Origin: Methanolobus bombayensis
GTDB lineage: Archaea; Halobacteriota; Methanosarcinia; Methanosarcinales; Methanosarcinaceae
DNA length: 64,000 bases
Direction of reading: 5' to 3'
Assembly (NCBI RefSeq): GCF_017873415.1
Contig: NZ_JAGGKD010000005.1
Location: 62,001 to 126,000 of the forward strand
Part shown: in pieces, positions 17,537 through 27,069 of the stretch
How positions within the stretch are numbered: position 1 is the first letter of the stretch
Layout: each line of letters starts with the position of its first letter
The notes under the pieces: generated by a model
Database searches by the model: none
What the model was told of the DNA's origin: nothing
The model's input: only the letters and a program-made list of their open reading frames with translations
Program-made: the position numbers and the translations under genes

Positions 17537-18250
17537 ATGGGTAAAAGACTTATATCACAGAACAGGGGTGCTGGCAAACCAACATACAGGGCACCATCAC
17601 ACAAGTACAAAGCTGCACTTACACACCCACGTGTCGATGAAGAAGACACAATTTATGCTACAGTTATTGAAATTACACACGATCCGGCTCGTTCAGCACC
17701 AGTCGTTAAAGTCTCTTTTGAGAACGGTGAAGAACGCCTGATCCTTGCACCTGAAGGTATAGCAGTAGGTGACAGGATAGCCTGCGGAATTTCAGCTGAG
17801 ATTAAACCTGGTAACATCCTGCCTCTTGCAGAGATTCCTGAAGGTAGTCCAGTCTGTAACATCGAGTCCAAGCCAAATGATGGCGGACATTTCGCACGCG
17901 CATCAGGGACCTATGCAACAGTTGTATCCCACGATCGTGGTAAGACAGTTGTTCAGATGCCATCAGGTGAGATGAAGTGGTTAAATCCTAAATGTCGTGC
18001 AACAATCGGTATCGTTGCAGGTGGCGGAAGGGTGGACAGGCCTTTCCTTAAGGCAGGTAAGAAGTACCACAAGATGAAGACAAGAGCTGCAAAGTATCCT
18101 CGTGTATCAGGAATTGCTATGAACGCCATTGACCACCCTTATGGTGGAGGTAACCGCAAACATCCTGGTAAGCCAACAACAGTTGGAAGGAACGCACCTC
18201 CTGGTCGTAAGGTAGGTCAGATAGCAGCACGCAGGACCGGAAAGCGTTAA
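17537..18250 (+). CDS. rpl2: Ribosomal protein uL2 (L2)
   Basis: A central large-subunit protein required for subunit joining and peptidyl transferase structure. 237 residues. Shows [12 protein letters not shown] at the start and the conserved histidine-containing [11 protein letters not shown] near the C-terminus, with the basic tail [27 protein letters not shown] ribosome binding site precedes the ATG. Confidence 0.97.
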   Translation: MGKRLISQNRGAGKPTYRAPSHKYKAALTHPRVDEEDTIYATVIEITHDPARSAPVVKVSFENGEERLILAPEGIAVGDRIACGISAEIKPGNILPLAEIPEGSPVCNIESKPNDGGHFARASGTYATVVSHDRGKTVVQMPSGEMKWLNPKCRATIGIVAGGGRVDRPFLKAGKKYHKMKTRAAKYPRVSGIAMNAIDHPYGGGNRKHPGKPTTVGRNAPPGRKVGQIAARRTGKR

Positions 18251-18264
18251 CCGGAGGTTAATAC

Positions 18265-18678
18265 ATGGCAAGAAAATCATCATCAAGATTACCAAAACGA
18301 AAAGGTGAATTTACCTACCGTGGAAAGACGGTAGCAGAACTCGTGGCTCTGGACGAAGATGAGTTCATCAGTATGCTCCCTGCACGTGAACGCCGCACTC
18401 TTAAGAGGGGCTACACGGATGGGAGGAAGAATGTTGTTCAGCAGCTCAAAGACGGTAAAGACAATTTGAGGACCCACTACAGGGACATTATTATTTTCCC
18501 TGATATGGTCGGCAAAACTGTAGAAGTATACAACGGCAAGTCATTTGTGGCATTTGAGATTCAGCCTGAAATGATAGGACACAGGTTCGGAGAATTCGCA
18601 CCAACACGCGCAAGAGTGACCCACGGAAGCGCTGGTGTGGGAGCAACCCGTTCAAGCAAGTTCGTACCACTTAAGTAA
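18265..18678 (+). CDS. rps19: Ribosomal protein uS19 (S19)
   Basis: Small-subunit head protein contacting uS13 and tRNA. 137 residues with the archaeal N-terminal extension. The core shows [20 protein letters not shown] and [14 protein letters not shown]. Fourteen bases after uL2, with CCGGAGGTTA as ribosome binding site. Confidence 0.96.
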   Translation: MARKSSSRLPKRKGEFTYRGKTVAELVALDEDEFISMLPARERRTLKRGYTDGRKNVVQQLKDGKDNLRTHYRDIIIFPDMVGKTVEVYNGKSFVAFEIQPEMIGHRFGEFAPTRARVTHGSAGVGATRSSKFVPLK

Positions 18679-18688
18679 GGTGAGATAA

Positions 18689-19144
18689 ATGGCAAGAATT
18701 GAATATTCAATTGAAATGGACCCTGCTTCAAGTTCGAAGGCTATGGGTGCTGAGCTTCACATCTCTCCGAAAAAGTCACGTGAACTTTGCAAAGCTATCA
18801 AAGGCATGCGTACCAGTGTAGCCCAGAAATACCTTGAAGATGTAATGATCATGAAACAAGCAGTACCTTTCAAGAGGCACAGCGAAGGTTCAGGACACAG
18901 AAAAGGTCCAATGGCAAACGGCAGGTATCCTGTAAAGGTTGCCGAGGCTTTCCTCAAGATTCTGGAAAATGCAAGGAGCAATGCTGAATACAAAGGACTT
19001 GATCCTGAGCACATGTATATTGCACATGCTGCTGCAAAACGCGGACGTGTGATCCACGGCATGAGGCCAAGAGCACGCGGACGTGGCAGTCCAAGTAACA
19101 CAGAGACTGTGAACGTTGAGATTATTTTGAATGAGGTGCGCTAA
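18689..19144 (+). CDS. rpl22: Ribosomal protein uL22 (L22)
   Basis: 151 residues, archaeal length. Shapes the exit tunnel with uL4. Recognisable by [18 protein letters not shown] and the C-terminal [19 protein letters not shown] hairpin. Its stop overlaps the start of uS3 (TAATG). Confidence 0.96.
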   Translation: MARIEYSIEMDPASSSKAMGAELHISPKKSRELCKAIKGMRTSVAQKYLEDVMIMKQAVPFKRHSEGSGHRKGPMANGRYPVKVAEAFLKILENARSNAEYKGLDPEHMYIAHAAAKRGRVIHGMRPRARGRGSPSNTETVNVEIILNEVR

Positions 19145-20067
19145 TGGCAATAGAGAAGAAATTCGTTCAGGAAGGATATGTAAAAGCTTCAATGAACGAA
19201 TATTTCACAAAACAGCTCAGCAGAGCAGGTTATGGCGGTATGGAAATTAACCGTACTCCAATGGGTACCCAGATAACTGTGTATGCTGAAAAGCCGGGTA
19301 TGGTCATTGGTAAGGCCGGTAAGGTCATCCGCAAGCTGACCCGTGACATCGACAGGATGTATGATATTGACAATCCTCAGATAGATGCACAGGAAGTCAA
19401 AAAGCCGGAACTTAATGCTCAGATGATGGCAAGCCGCCTTGCTTCTTCCATTGAAAGAGGCTGGTATTTCAGAAAAGCTGGTCATAATACCCTCAGGGCT
19501 ATTATGAACTCCGGTGCATTGGGCTGTGAAATAGTTATTTCAGGTAAATTGACAGGTGCAAGGTCAAGGGTTGAGAAACTTGTTGACGGATACATAAAGC
19601 ACGCTGGAAAACCTGTTGATGATATAGTAGACGAGGGTTTCGCAACAGCTGTAAAGAAGCTGGGAACCCTTGGATGTAAAGTAAGGATCATCCCTCCGGA
19701 TGCAGTATTACCTGACGCTTTTGATATTAAAAAGGTCGTAGAGGATGAAGAGGTCGAGGCAGCAGAAGCTGCAAAGGCTGATATCACAGAACTCGTAGAC
19801 AAGGAATCAGAGGGTGAGGTTGCTGACGAAGAGGAAACAGTAGAGGTTGCCGAAGAAACTGCAGAAGCAGAAGTTACTGAAGAAACTCCAGCTGAAGAAG
19901 TTGAAGAGGAAACAAGTGAGGAAAAGGCAACAGAAACCGATGATTCAGTTCCGGTCGAGGAAAGCGAAGATGAGCAGAGAAGACTGGTTGACGGTGTATG
20001 GCAGCACAAGCATGAAGGCTATGACTACTGGCATCCGGTTGCACGCGTCCACAAGGAGGATAAGTAA
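19144..20067 (+). CDS. rps3: Ribosomal protein uS3 (S3) with long acidic C-terminal extension
   Basis: 307 residues, with the KH domain around [16 protein letters not shown] that forms part of the mRNA entry site, followed by the core S3 fold to about residue 200. A Glu/Ala/Thr-rich acidic segment then runs over roughly residues 205-275 and ends in a conserved-looking basic and aromatic tail, [17 protein letters not shown]. The core alone is the usual archaeal length, so the extension adds about 90 residues. Overlaps both uL22 and uL29 by one base (TAATG). Confidence 0.96.
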   Translation: MAIEKKFVQEGYVKASMNEYFTKQLSRAGYGGMEINRTPMGTQITVYAEKPGMVIGKAGKVIRKLTRDIDRMYDIDNPQIDAQEVKKPELNAQMMASRLASSIERGWYFRKAGHNTLRAIMNSGALGCEIVISGKLTGARSRVEKLVDGYIKHAGKPVDDIVDEGFATAVKKLGTLGCKVRIIPPDAVLPDAFDIKKVVEDEEVEAAEAAKADITELVDKESEGEVADEEETVEVAEETAEAEVTEETPAEEVEEETSEEKATETDDSVPVEESEDEQRRLVDGVWQHKHEGYDYWHPVARVHKEDK

Positions 20068-20270
20068 TGGCAATTCTTCGAATGAACGAGATCAGGGACA
20101 TGTCCCCGGAAGAAAGAATGGATGAACTTGAAAAGATGAGAGATGAGCTCATTCGTGAGCGTGCTCTGTCATCTGCCGGTGGTGCTCCTGACAATCCTGG
20201 AAGGATTGGGGAACTCAGGAGGACCATTGCAAGGATCAAGACCGTCCAGAGGGAAATGAAGGAGATCTGA
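20067..20270 (+). CDS. rpl29: Ribosomal protein uL29 (L29)
   Basis: 67 residues, two long helices. It sits at the exit tunnel beside uL23. Recognised by [16 protein letters not shown] and [17 protein letters not shown]. Start overlaps the uS3 stop. Confidence 0.95.
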   Translation: MAILRMNEIRDMSPEERMDELEKMRDELIRERALSSAGGAPDNPGRIGELRRTIARIKTVQREMKEI

Positions 20271-20271
20271 C

Positions 20272-20583
20272 TTGGAGATTACTCCTTCTAATCTGGTATT
20301 CCATGAACTGATCGGATTACAGGTACAAATAGCAGAGTCTACTAACACTGCGTTAAAAACCATAAGTGGAAAAGTGGTCGACGAAACCAGGAATATGCTG
20401 ATTATCCAGACAAAGGAAAGAACTGAGAAAAAAGTTCAAAAAAACGGTACAACCTTTGTGTTTCAGATACCTGGTCACCTGTCCGGCAAGCATGCTGAGA
20501 GGTATGTTAAAGTGAATGGAAACCTTCTGCTCTCACAACCCGAGAACAGAACAAAGAACATAAGAAAAATACACATGAGGTAA
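20272..20583 (+). CDS. rnp1: Ribonuclease P protein component 1 (Rpp29/Pop4)
   Basis: Protein subunit of archaeal RNase P, which trims tRNA 5' leaders. It is encoded inside the ribosomal operon between uL29 and uS17, as in most Euryarchaeota. 103 residues with the Sm-like barrel recognised by [11 protein letters not shown] and [13 protein letters not shown]. The start is a TTG (20272), one base after the uL29 stop, with GGAG in the end of uL29 as ribosome binding site. Confidence 0.93.
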   Translation: MEITPSNLVFHELIGLQVQIAESTNTALKTISGKVVDETRNMLIIQTKERTEKKVQKNGTTFVFQIPGHLSGKHAERYVKVNGNLLLSQPENRTKNIRKIHMR

Positions 20584-20588
20584 TAATC

Positions 20589-20918
20589 ATGGTTAAAGAT
20601 ATTGGATTGGATGTCCCGACTCCTGAAGAGGAGTGCGATGATGTCAATTGTCCTTTCCACGGAGAACTTCCGGTTCGCGGGCAGGTCCTTGTAGGGACTG
20701 TTGTCAGCGATAAAATGGGCAAGACAGTGGTCATCCAGCGCAGGCATGAGATGCTAATTAAGAAATATCAGAGATATGAAAAGAGGCAGTCCAAGATTCA
20801 CGCACACAATCCACCCTGCATTGATGCAAAGGTAGGGGACGTTGTAACCGTGGCCGAATGCAGACCTCTTAGCAAGACAAAATCCTATGTAGTCATTAAG
20901 GCGGAGGCACAGGAATGA
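20589..20918 (+). CDS. rps17: Ribosomal protein uS17 (S17)
   Basis: 109 residues, archaeal form with an N-terminal extension containing [16 protein letters not shown]. The OB-fold core has [20 protein letters not shown]. Overlaps uL14 by four bases (ATGA). Confidence 0.96.
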   Translation: MVKDIGLDVPTPEEECDDVNCPFHGELPVRGQVLVGTVVSDKMGKTVVIQRRHEMLIKKYQRYEKRQSKIHAHNPPCIDAKVGDVVTVAECRPLSKTKSYVVIKAEAQE

Positions 20919-21313
20919 GGGGAGTAAGATCCACAGTTCCACGTGCACTTAACGCTGGTGCTAAGATCGACTGCGTGGACAATACAGGTGCACGTGTAGT
21001 TGAGATTATATCCGTAAAGGGCTACAGAGGTGTGAAGAACAGACACCCAAGAGCAGGTGTAGGTGACATGTGCGTTGTTTCCGTGAAGAAAGGAACTCCG
21101 GAGATGCGCAAACAGATTCTTCTTGCAGTGGTTGTACGACAGAAGCAGGAAATGCGCCGTGCAGACGGCCTCAGGGTTTCCTTCGAAGACAATGCAGTTG
21201 TTATTGTTGATAAGGACGGGGTTCCAAAGGGAACTGACTTTAAAGGTCCTATTGCAAGGGAAGCAGCAGAAAGGTATCCAAAGATCGGTACCACTGCATC
21301 TATGGTAATGTGA
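20915..21313 (+). CDS. rpl14: Ribosomal protein uL14 (L14)
   Basis: 132 residues. Sits at the subunit interface and contacts initiation factor aIF6. Shows [20 protein letters not shown] and the C-terminal [14 protein letters not shown]. Start overlaps the uS17 stop. Confidence 0.97.
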   Translation: MRGVRSTVPRALNAGAKIDCVDNTGARVVEIISVKGYRGVKNRHPRAGVGDMCVVSVKKGTPEMRKQILLAVVVRQKQEMRRADGLRVSFEDNAVVIVDKDGVPKGTDFKGPIAREAAERYPKIGTTASMVM

Positions 21314-21324
21314 GGTGTGAATTT

Positions 21325-21678
21325 ATGGTATCAAATCAACCAAGAAAACAGAGAAAGGCAAGGTTTACTGCTCCTCTGCACATCAAACAGAAGTACATGG
21401 GTGCACCTCTTTCAAAGGATCTCCGTGAAAAGTATGGATGCCGCAGTGCCAGTGTTGTCATTGGTGACACAGTAAAACTGATGCGTGGCGATCATGCAGG
21501 GACAAGTGGCAAGGTTGAAGCAATTTCTCTCAAACATGGAACCATTGTCGTTGAAGGTATAACAGTTTCAAAGGCAGACGGAACTGAGGTTGCAAGACCG
21601 GTATATCCTTCAAATGTGATGATCACAACCCTTGAATTGAAGGATGAACGCAGAGAAAAAGTAATCAATAACAGGTGA
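21325..21678 (+). CDS. rpl24: Ribosomal protein uL24 (L24)
   Basis: 117 residues with the KOW motif [16 protein letters not shown]. It initiates large-subunit assembly. I use the ATG at 21325 ([11 protein letters not shown]), served by GAGGTG at 21312-21317. The in-frame GTG at 21310 would overlap uL14 and add five residues with no homology support. Confidence 0.95.
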   Translation: MVSNQPRKQRKARFTAPLHIKQKYMGAPLSKDLREKYGCRSASVVIGDTVKLMRGDHAGTSGKVEAISLKHGTIVVEGITVSKADGTEVARPVYPSNVMITTLELKDERREKVINNR

Positions 21679-21682
21679 TTTT

Positions 21683-22393
21683 GTGGGCAAACATCAGAAG
21701 AGAATATCTGTTCCAAATAGCTGGCAGATATCAAAGAAATCCAACAAATGGATCACATCAACAAGACCAGGTCCACATCACAAGCAACAGAGTGTTCCTC
21801 TGGGCGTAGTTCTCAGGGATATGCTGGGTATCGTAGATACTCGTGCAGAAGCAAAGCGCGTTCTTTCAGAAGGTAAAGTGCTTGTTGATGGTGTTATGAG
21901 AAAGGATCTCAGATTCCCTGTAGGTCTTTTGGATGTAATTACAATTCCTCTTGAGGACGTAGCATACCGTATGCTACTGGACCGCAAGGGAAGGCTTGAA
22001 GTTCATAAACTTGAAGATATGAATGCAAACAAGCTTTGCAAGATAAATGGTAAGACTATATTAAAAGGCGGGGCTGTACAGCTAAACCTTAATGACGGCT
22101 CAAACCTTATAGGTTCTAACGACTACAAGACAAAGGATTCACTGATCCTCTCTATGCCTGACAAGGAAATTGTCAAACACATCAAATACGAGGAAGGTAA
22201 TCTTGCTATGATCGTCGGTGGAAGACACACCGGTGAAATAGGAACCATCAAGCAGATCAACACAGTAAGAAGTTCCAGGCACAACACAGTTGCCATATCC
22301 GGCGACTATGAGTTCGAGACAATCGAGGATTTCGTAGTTGTTATCGGTGAGAAGGAACCTGAGATCAAACTAGGTGGTGAGGTAGTTGAGTAA
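21683..22393 (+). CDS. rps4e: Ribosomal protein eS4 (S4e)
   Basis: 236 residues, found only in Archaea and eukaryotes. N-terminal S4-like RNA-binding segment followed by the S4e core and a KOW-type [14 protein letters not shown]. The start is GTG at 21683 ([11 protein letters not shown]), with AACAGGTGA upstream. Confidence 0.95.
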   Translation: MGKHQKRISVPNSWQISKKSNKWITSTRPGPHHKQQSVPLGVVLRDMLGIVDTRAEAKRVLSEGKVLVDGVMRKDLRFPVGLLDVITIPLEDVAYRMLLDRKGRLEVHKLEDMNANKLCKINGKTILKGGAVQLNLNDGSNLIGSNDYKTKDSLILSMPDKEIVKHIKYEEGNLAMIVGGRHTGEIGTIKQINTVRSSRHNTVAISGDYEFETIEDFVVVIGEKEPEIKLGGEVVE

Positions 22394-22895
22394 TCCAATG
22401 AGAACACCTGTAGTTGAAAAGGTAGTTGTTCACATGGGTGTCGGCGAAAGTGGTCAGCACCTTGTTGATGCTGAGGGCATTCTCAGTGAGATTACCGGCC
22501 AGTCCGTTGTAAGGACATATTCAAAGAGAACTCTGCCGGCATTTGGTATTAAGAAGAATGAACCAATCGGATGTAAGGTCACATTAAGATCTGACCGTGC
22601 AGAAGAGTTCCTTAAGACAGCACTTAATATTGTAGAGAGCAAGCTCAGATCATCCCAGTTCGATAAATACGGGAATGTTGCCTTTGGTATTGAAGAACAC
22701 ACAGACTTTCCGGGAATGAAATATGATCCTAACATCGGTATCTTTGGAATGGATGTCAATGTTGTTGTAAACCGTCCAGGTTACAGGATAAGCAAAAGAA
22801 GGATAGTCAAGAGGAAGATTCCAACATCTCACAGAATAACAAAAGAGGATACGATTGCTTTCTTCAAAGACAAATACTCCGTGGAGGTAATATAA
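22386..22895 (+). CDS. rpl5: Ribosomal protein uL5 (L5)
   Basis: 169 residues. Binds 5S rRNA and contacts the P-site tRNA. Shows [17 protein letters not shown] and [19 protein letters not shown]. The start is uncertain: TTG at 22386 overlaps the eS4 stop, and the ATG at 22398 (MRTPVVEK) is in frame. Neither has ideal spacing to GGTGAGG at 22376-22382. Confidence 0.94.
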   Translation: MSNPMRTPVVEKVVVHMGVGESGQHLVDAEGILSEITGQSVVRTYSKRTLPAFGIKKNEPIGCKVTLRSDRAEEFLKTALNIVESKLRSSQFDKYGNVAFGIEEHTDFPGMKYDPNIGIFGMDVNVVVNRPGYRISKRRIVKRKIPTSHRITKEDTIAFFKDKYSVEVI

Positions 22896-23048
22896 ATGGT
22901 ACAAACCACAAAGAGCTTTGGAAGAGGAGCAAATGAATGTAAGAGATGTGGAAGAAAACAAGGTCTCATAAGGAAATATGGTATTTACCTTTGCAGACAC
23001 TGCTTCCGTGAAGTTGCCCACGATATGGGATTTGAGAAATATACGTGA
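22896..23048 (+). CDS. rps14: Ribosomal protein uS14 (S14), zinc-binding form
   Basis: A 50-residue protein. Its four cysteines form a zinc site: C15-x-x-C18 (ECKRCGRK) and C33-x-x-C36 (YLCRHCFRE). Starts at the ATG at 22896 directly after the uL5 TAA, with GTGGAGGT as ribosome binding site. The TGA at 23046-23048 precedes uS8 by ten bases. The position between uL5 and uS8 is the conserved one. Confidence 0.96.
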   Translation: MVQTTKSFGRGANECKRCGRKQGLIRKYGIYLCRHCFREVAHDMGFEKYT

Positions 23049-23058
23049 GGTGAAAGAT

Positions 23059-23451
23059 ATGGTATTATTAGATCCTCTTGCTGATGCTCTGTCTACAATT
23101 AAGAACGCAGAGGCAATTGGTAAAGATTCCTGTATTATAAAACCCGCATCAAAACTCATTGGTACTGTACTCAAGGTCATGCAGGACCGAGGATATGTCG
23201 GTGAATTCGAGTTTGTTGAAGATGGTAAGGCGGGAGTTTACAAGGTCGAACTTATTGGTAGGATCAACAAGTGTGGTGCTATCAAACCACGTTATTCAGT
23301 AGGTGCTGCTGATTTTGAAAGATGGGAAAAGCAGTTCCTTCCTGCAAAGAACTTCGGAACACTTATACTGACCACATCAAACGGTGTGATATCCCAGTAC
23401 GAAGCCCGTGAGAATAACGTAGGTGGACAGTTACTTGCATATGTGTACTGA
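23059..23451 (+). CDS. rps8: Ribosomal protein uS8 (S8)
   Basis: 130 residues from the ATG at 23059 ([18 protein letters not shown]), with GAGGTGAAAG as ribosome binding site. A longer open frame back to 22978 covers uS14 and is not used. Shows [18 protein letters not shown] near the C-terminus. A primary 16S rRNA binder; in bacteria it represses the spc operon. Confidence 0.96.
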   Translation: MVLLDPLADALSTIKNAEAIGKDSCIIKPASKLIGTVLKVMQDRGYVGEFEFVEDGKAGVYKVELIGRINKCGAIKPRYSVGAADFERWEKQFLPAKNFGTLILTTSNGVISQYEARENNVGGQLLAYVY

Positions 23452-23466
23452 TGGATGTGATGTCAC

Positions 23467-24000
23467 ATGGCAAAAGAAATTAAGAAAATAATCGAGATCC
23501 CTGAAGGTGTGACCGTTACAATGCAGGGTCAGGTTCTGTCTGTAACAGGCCCAAAAGGTATGACCGAAAGGAACTTCTGGTATCCTGGTGTCAAGATAGA
23601 GATTGAAGGCTCAGAGGTCATTGTGGATTCAACAGTCATAAAAAAGACTCAGAAAGCAATGGTCGGTACCTTTGCATCCCATATAACCAATATGATCAAG
23701 GGCGTTACAGAGGGATTCGAATATCGGATGAAGGTCGTTTACTCTCACTTCCCTATGCAGCTTAAGGTTGAAGGGGACAGGTTGATGATCAGCAATTTCC
23801 TTGGAGAGAAAAAGGCAAGGAATGCTAAGATTCTCGGAGAGACCAAAGTAAAGGCTTCAGGTGATGAGGTTGTTGTCACAGGTAACAACAAGGAAGATGT
23901 TGGACAGACAGCTGCCAATATCGAGCAGACAACAAGAATCAAGAGATTCGACCCTCGTGTATTCCAGGACGGAATATACACTGTGGAGAAGATAGTGTAG
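23467..24000 (+). CDS. rpl6: Ribosomal protein uL6 (L6)
   Basis: 177 residues, two copies of the L6 fold. Shows [20 protein letters not shown] and [20 protein letters not shown]. Located near the factor-binding site. Starts 15 bases after uS8. Confidence 0.96.
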   Translation: MAKEIKKIIEIPEGVTVTMQGQVLSVTGPKGMTERNFWYPGVKIEIEGSEVIVDSTVIKKTQKAMVGTFASHITNMIKGVTEGFEYRMKVVYSHFPMQLKVEGDRLMISNFLGEKKARNAKILGETKVKASGDEVVVTGNNKEDVGQTAANIEQTTRIKRFDPRVFQDGIYTVEKIV

Positions 24001-24009
24001 GTGATTTGA

Positions 24010-24408
24010 ATGGATGATAACATTAAACGCCTTTTTAAGGTAAGGAAAGTCCAGAAGCACAAAAAACCTCAGTTCAAGAGAACAGAAAGCCACAAATACA
24101 AGCGTCTGGACGACAACTGGAGACGTCCAAGAGGTCTTCAGGGTAAACAGCGCAAGGGCATCAAGGCAAAGGGTGCTGTCGCACAGGTAGGCTATGGAAG
24201 TCCTGCCGCTGTAAAGGGGTTACACCCATCCGGATATGCGGAAGTTCTAGTTTGCACGCTCTCACAGCTTGACAATGTCAATGCAGAGACAGAGGCAATC
24301 AGGGTCGCTGCAAAAGTTGGTGGCAGAAAAAAAGCACTCATTGAGGCAAAGGCTGCAGAACTTTCAATAAAAGTACTCAACCCAACAAGAGGTGAACAGA
24401 ATGACTGA
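24010..24408 (+). CDS. rpl32e: Ribosomal protein eL32 (L32e)
   Basis: 132 residues, archaeal/eukaryal protein. Recognised by [20 protein letters not shown] and the [16 protein letters not shown] signature. Ten bases after uL6; its stop overlaps the start of eL19. Confidence 0.95.
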   Translation: MDDNIKRLFKVRKVQKHKKPQFKRTESHKYKRLDDNWRRPRGLQGKQRKGIKAKGAVAQVGYGSPAAVKGLHPSGYAEVLVCTLSQLDNVNAETEAIRVAAKVGGRKKALIEAKAAELSIKVLNPTRGEQND

Positions 24409-24859
24409 TCTTACAAACCAGAAAAGGATCGCTTCTGAAGTACTTGGTTGTGGTCTTAAAAGGGTATGGCTTGACCCGGAAGCAGCAGAAGATATTGCAG
24501 TGGCAATCACAAGAGCTGACATCCGTGAGCTCATTGAAGCTGGCAATATAAAGCTTATTCCTGTAAAGGGTGTAAGCCGTGGTCGTGCAAGAGTAAGGGA
24601 TGCTCAGCGTAAGTATGGACACCGTAAAGGACACGGTAAGAGGAAAGGTAAGAAGGGCGCACGCAATCCTCGCAAGGAGCAGTGGATGAAAAAGATCCGT
24701 GCTCTGAGAAAGGAACTCAAACAGATGCGTGAAGATGGCTCATTGGACAGGGCAACCTACTGTAAGGTTTACCGCAAGGCAAAGGGTGGAGAATACCGTA
24801 GTGTAGCTCACCTTAAAGCACACCTTGAGTCAGAGAAGCTCATTAAGCACGAGGAATAA
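24401..24859 (+). CDS. rpl19e: Ribosomal protein eL19 (L19e)
   Basis: 152 residues, long helices and a very basic central loop ([19 protein letters not shown]). I start at the ATG at 24401 ([15 protein letters not shown]), six bases after GAGGTGA, and not at the GTG at 24392. Overlaps eL32 by eight bases. Confidence 0.95.
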   Translation: MTDLTNQKRIASEVLGCGLKRVWLDPEAAEDIAVAITRADIRELIEAGNIKLIPVKGVSRGRARVRDAQRKYGHRKGHGKRKGKKGARNPRKEQWMKKIRALRKELKQMREDGSLDRATYCKVYRKAKGGEYRSVAHLKAHLESEKLIKHEE

Positions 24860-24861
24860 TC

Positions 24862-25383
24862 ATGGCAACAGGACCCAAATATAAAGTCGCATTCAGGCGA
24901 CGAAGAGAAGGGCGTACTGATTACCACCAGAGACTCAGGTTACTCCTTTCAAAGGAAGACCGTGTGGTAGTACGCAAGAGTTCAAGGCACATGCAGGTCC
25001 AGCTTATAGCTCCAAAACCTGAAGGAGACGTAACTCTTTCAGCTGCAATTTCAACAGAACTTAAGAAATACGGATACGATGCTCCAACAGGAAACACAAC
25101 AGCAGCGTATCTTACAGGTCTGTTATTCGGTTACAGAGCACTGAGCGAGGGATATGATTACGGCGTTCTTGATATAGGACTCCAGGCATCAACATCCGGA
25201 TCACGTGTATATGCAACCTTGAAGGGCATCGTAGATGCAGGATTCGAAATTCCTCATGACTCATCTGTTCTTCCTTCAGATGAGAGGGTAAGAGGAGAAC
25301 ACGTAGCAGAGTACATGGAAGACTCAAATCTGCCTGAACTGTTTGATGCAGTTAAGGAAAAGATCTCTGCAGAGTTCAACTAG
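24862..25383 (+). CDS. rpl18: Ribosomal protein uL18 (L18)
   Basis: 173 residues. Binds 5S rRNA with uL5 in the central protuberance. Shows [20 protein letters not shown] at the N-terminus, the archaeal/eukaryal long form. Two bases after eL19. Confidence 0.96.
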   Translation: MATGPKYKVAFRRRREGRTDYHQRLRLLLSKEDRVVVRKSSRHMQVQLIAPKPEGDVTLSAAISTELKKYGYDAPTGNTTAAYLTGLLFGYRALSEGYDYGVLDIGLQASTSGSRVYATLKGIVDAGFEIPHDSSVLPSDERVRGEHVAEYMEDSNLPELFDAVKEKISAEFN

Positions 25384-25391
25384 GTGATTAC

Positions 25392-26027
25392 ATGGCATAT
25401 GAATATGAAGACGAATGGGTTCCACAGACAAGACTTGGAAAACTCGTTCAAGAAGGGCAGATCACTTCCATGGACGAAGTTATAGAATCAGGTCTTCCAA
25501 TAAGGGAATCCAAGATTATCGATATCCTTTTACCTGATCTTGAGGATGAGGTTCTCGATATCAACATGGTCCAGAGAATGACTGACTCCGGTCGTCGTGT
25601 TAAGTTCAGAGCAACTGTTATTGTTGGTAATGGCAATGGTTTTGTTGGTCTTGGACAGGCAAAGGACGTTCAGGTAGGACCAGCTATCAGAAAAGCTATC
25701 AGCAACGCAAAGATCAACATTATAAGAGTAAAACGCGGATGCGGTTCATGGGAATGCGCATGTGGTCTTGAGCACACAGTACCTTCACAGGTACGTGGAA
25801 AGGCAGGCAGTGTACTCGTTGAGCTTAAACCGGCACCAAGGGGACTTGGTCTTGCTGCAGGAGATACTGCAAGGAAAGTACTTGAGAAAGCAGGTATAAA
25901 AGATGTCTGGACAAGGACTGAAGGTACCACAAGGACGACCCTGAACTTCGCAAAGGCTACATTTGAGGCATTAGAGAACACAGGTATTGTAAGGATGCCT
26001 GCAAACCTGGAGACTAAGGAGGCTTAA
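25392..26027 (+). CDS. rps5: Ribosomal protein uS5 (S5)
   Basis: 211 residues. Double-stranded RNA-binding-like N-domain ([19 protein letters not shown]) and the C-domain [19 protein letters not shown]. Acts in mRNA entry and decoding accuracy. Eight bases after uL18. Confidence 0.96.
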   Translation: MAYEYEDEWVPQTRLGKLVQEGQITSMDEVIESGLPIRESKIIDILLPDLEDEVLDINMVQRMTDSGRRVKFRATVIVGNGNGFVGLGQAKDVQVGPAIRKAISNAKINIIRVKRGCGSWECACGLEHTVPSQVRGKAGSVLVELKPAPRGLGLAAGDTARKVLEKAGIKDVWTRTEGTTRTTLNFAKATFEALENTGIVRMPANLETKEA

Positions 26028-26028
26028 A

Positions 26029-26490
26029 ATGTACGCTTTGGTCAGAGTACGTGGAGACGTAAATGTAAGAGGAACCATCAAGGATACCCTTCAGATGATT
26101 CGTCTGCACAAAGTAAACCATTGTGTTCTCCTTGCTGACAATCCTAACAATGCAGGAATGATCCAGAAGGTAAAGGACTATGTGGCATACGGTATCATTG
26201 ATGCTGACACACTTGCAGAAATGCTTACAAATCGTGGAAGACTTGAAGGTGGAGACAGACTCACCGAAGAGTATGTAGCTGAAAACACAGACTATGACTC
26301 TATCAAAGCTCTTGCACAGGCTATCTGTGAAGGTAACGCAACCCTAAAAGATGTTCCAAAGCTCAAGCCGGTATTCAGGCTTCACCCACCAAGGAAAGGC
26401 CATTCCGGTATGAAGAGAACAGTTCAGCAGGGCGGTGTACTGGGTAACCATGGTGAAGATATCAACAAATTGTTGAAGAAAATGAGGTAA
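26029..26490 (+). CDS. rpl30: Ribosomal protein uL30 (L30)
   Basis: 153 residues, the archaeal/eukaryal long form. Shows [18 protein letters not shown] and [10 protein letters not shown]-like [18 protein letters not shown]. The ATG comes one base after the uS5 stop. Confidence 0.95.
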   Translation: MYALVRVRGDVNVRGTIKDTLQMIRLHKVNHCVLLADNPNNAGMIQKVKDYVAYGIIDADTLAEMLTNRGRLEGGDRLTEEYVAENTDYDSIKALAQAICEGNATLKDVPKLKPVFRLHPPRKGHSGMKRTVQQGGVLGNHGEDINKLLKKMR

Positions 26491-26494
26491 TCCC

Positions 26495-26938
26495 ATGACA
26501 TCAAAGAAAAGCAACACAAAGAAGTTCAGAGGTTCACGCACATGTGGTGGCGGAACAACCAAGAATAGACGTGGTGCAGGTAACCGTGGTGGTAGGGGTA
26601 GGTCTGGTGAAAACAAGCACCATTTTACCCGTGCAATAGAACTCGGATACCGCCGTGGGCACCAGAGAGGATTTACCCGTCCACTGAAGGTCTTAAATGA
26701 CACTTCTATTGTAAACGTAGGTGAACTTGATGAACTTGCAGATCAGCTCGTTGAAGATGGTTTTGCAGAACTTCAGGATGATACCTTTGTAATCGATCTG
26801 TCAGTTCTTGACATTGACAAGGTACTTGGATCCGGAAAGGTGTCAAAGAAACTTTCAATAACAGCAGCTGAATTCTCTGCAAGTGCGAAAGAAAAGATTG
26901 AAAGTGCAGGTGGATCTTGCACTGAAATAGAAGAGTAA
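26495..26938 (+). CDS. rpl15: Ribosomal protein uL15 (L15)
   Basis: 147 residues. Basic Gly-rich N-terminus ([19 protein letters not shown]) and a folded C-terminal half. Last ribosomal protein of this operon. Its stop codon forms the foot of a terminator-like hairpin, and secY has its own TATA-like element, so secY may be a separate or semi-independent unit. Confidence 0.95.
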   Translation: MTSKKSNTKKFRGSRTCGGGTTKNRRGAGNRGGRGRSGENKHHFTRAIELGYRRGHQRGFTRPLKVLNDTSIVNVGELDELADQLVEDGFAELQDDTFVIDLSVLDIDKVLGSGKVSKKLSITAAEFSASAKEKIESAGGSCTEIEE

Positions 26939-26972
26939 TGCCATTTGGCATTACCTATTTTATTTTTATATT
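26936..26972 (+). terminator. Hairpin plus T-rich tail after uL15
   Basis: TAATGCC (26936-26942), loop ATTT and GGCATTA (26947-26953) form a perfect 7-bp stem followed by a T-rich stretch. The uL15 stop is the first three bases of the left arm. Confidence 0.6.
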
Positions 26973-26980
26973 ATGCAATT

Positions 26981-26998
26981 TAAAGGGTGTATATTTAT
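26981..26998 (+). promoter_or_regulatory. Candidate promoter of secY
   Basis: TAAAGGG followed by TGTATATTTA lies about 75 bases upstream of the secY ATG. It closely resembles the element in front of the uL3 operon. Confidence 0.5.
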
Positions 26999-27069
26999 TA
27001 ATGTGTAAATCCATTAAGGTGTACTTTACCTAAAATTGCATGGATTTTTCCATTCAAAGGGTGGAATTA

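Noticed and set aside
19482-20009. 175-codon Ser/Thr-rich frame opposite uS3
   Set aside because: It is the complement of the Glu/Ala-rich uS3 extension. The low-complexity composition explains the open frame.
22978-23058. N-terminal extension of uS8 (a longer open frame starting at 22978)
   Set aside because: This stretch encodes uS14 in another frame, and the residues have no S8 character. The ATG at 23059 has a proper ribosome binding site.
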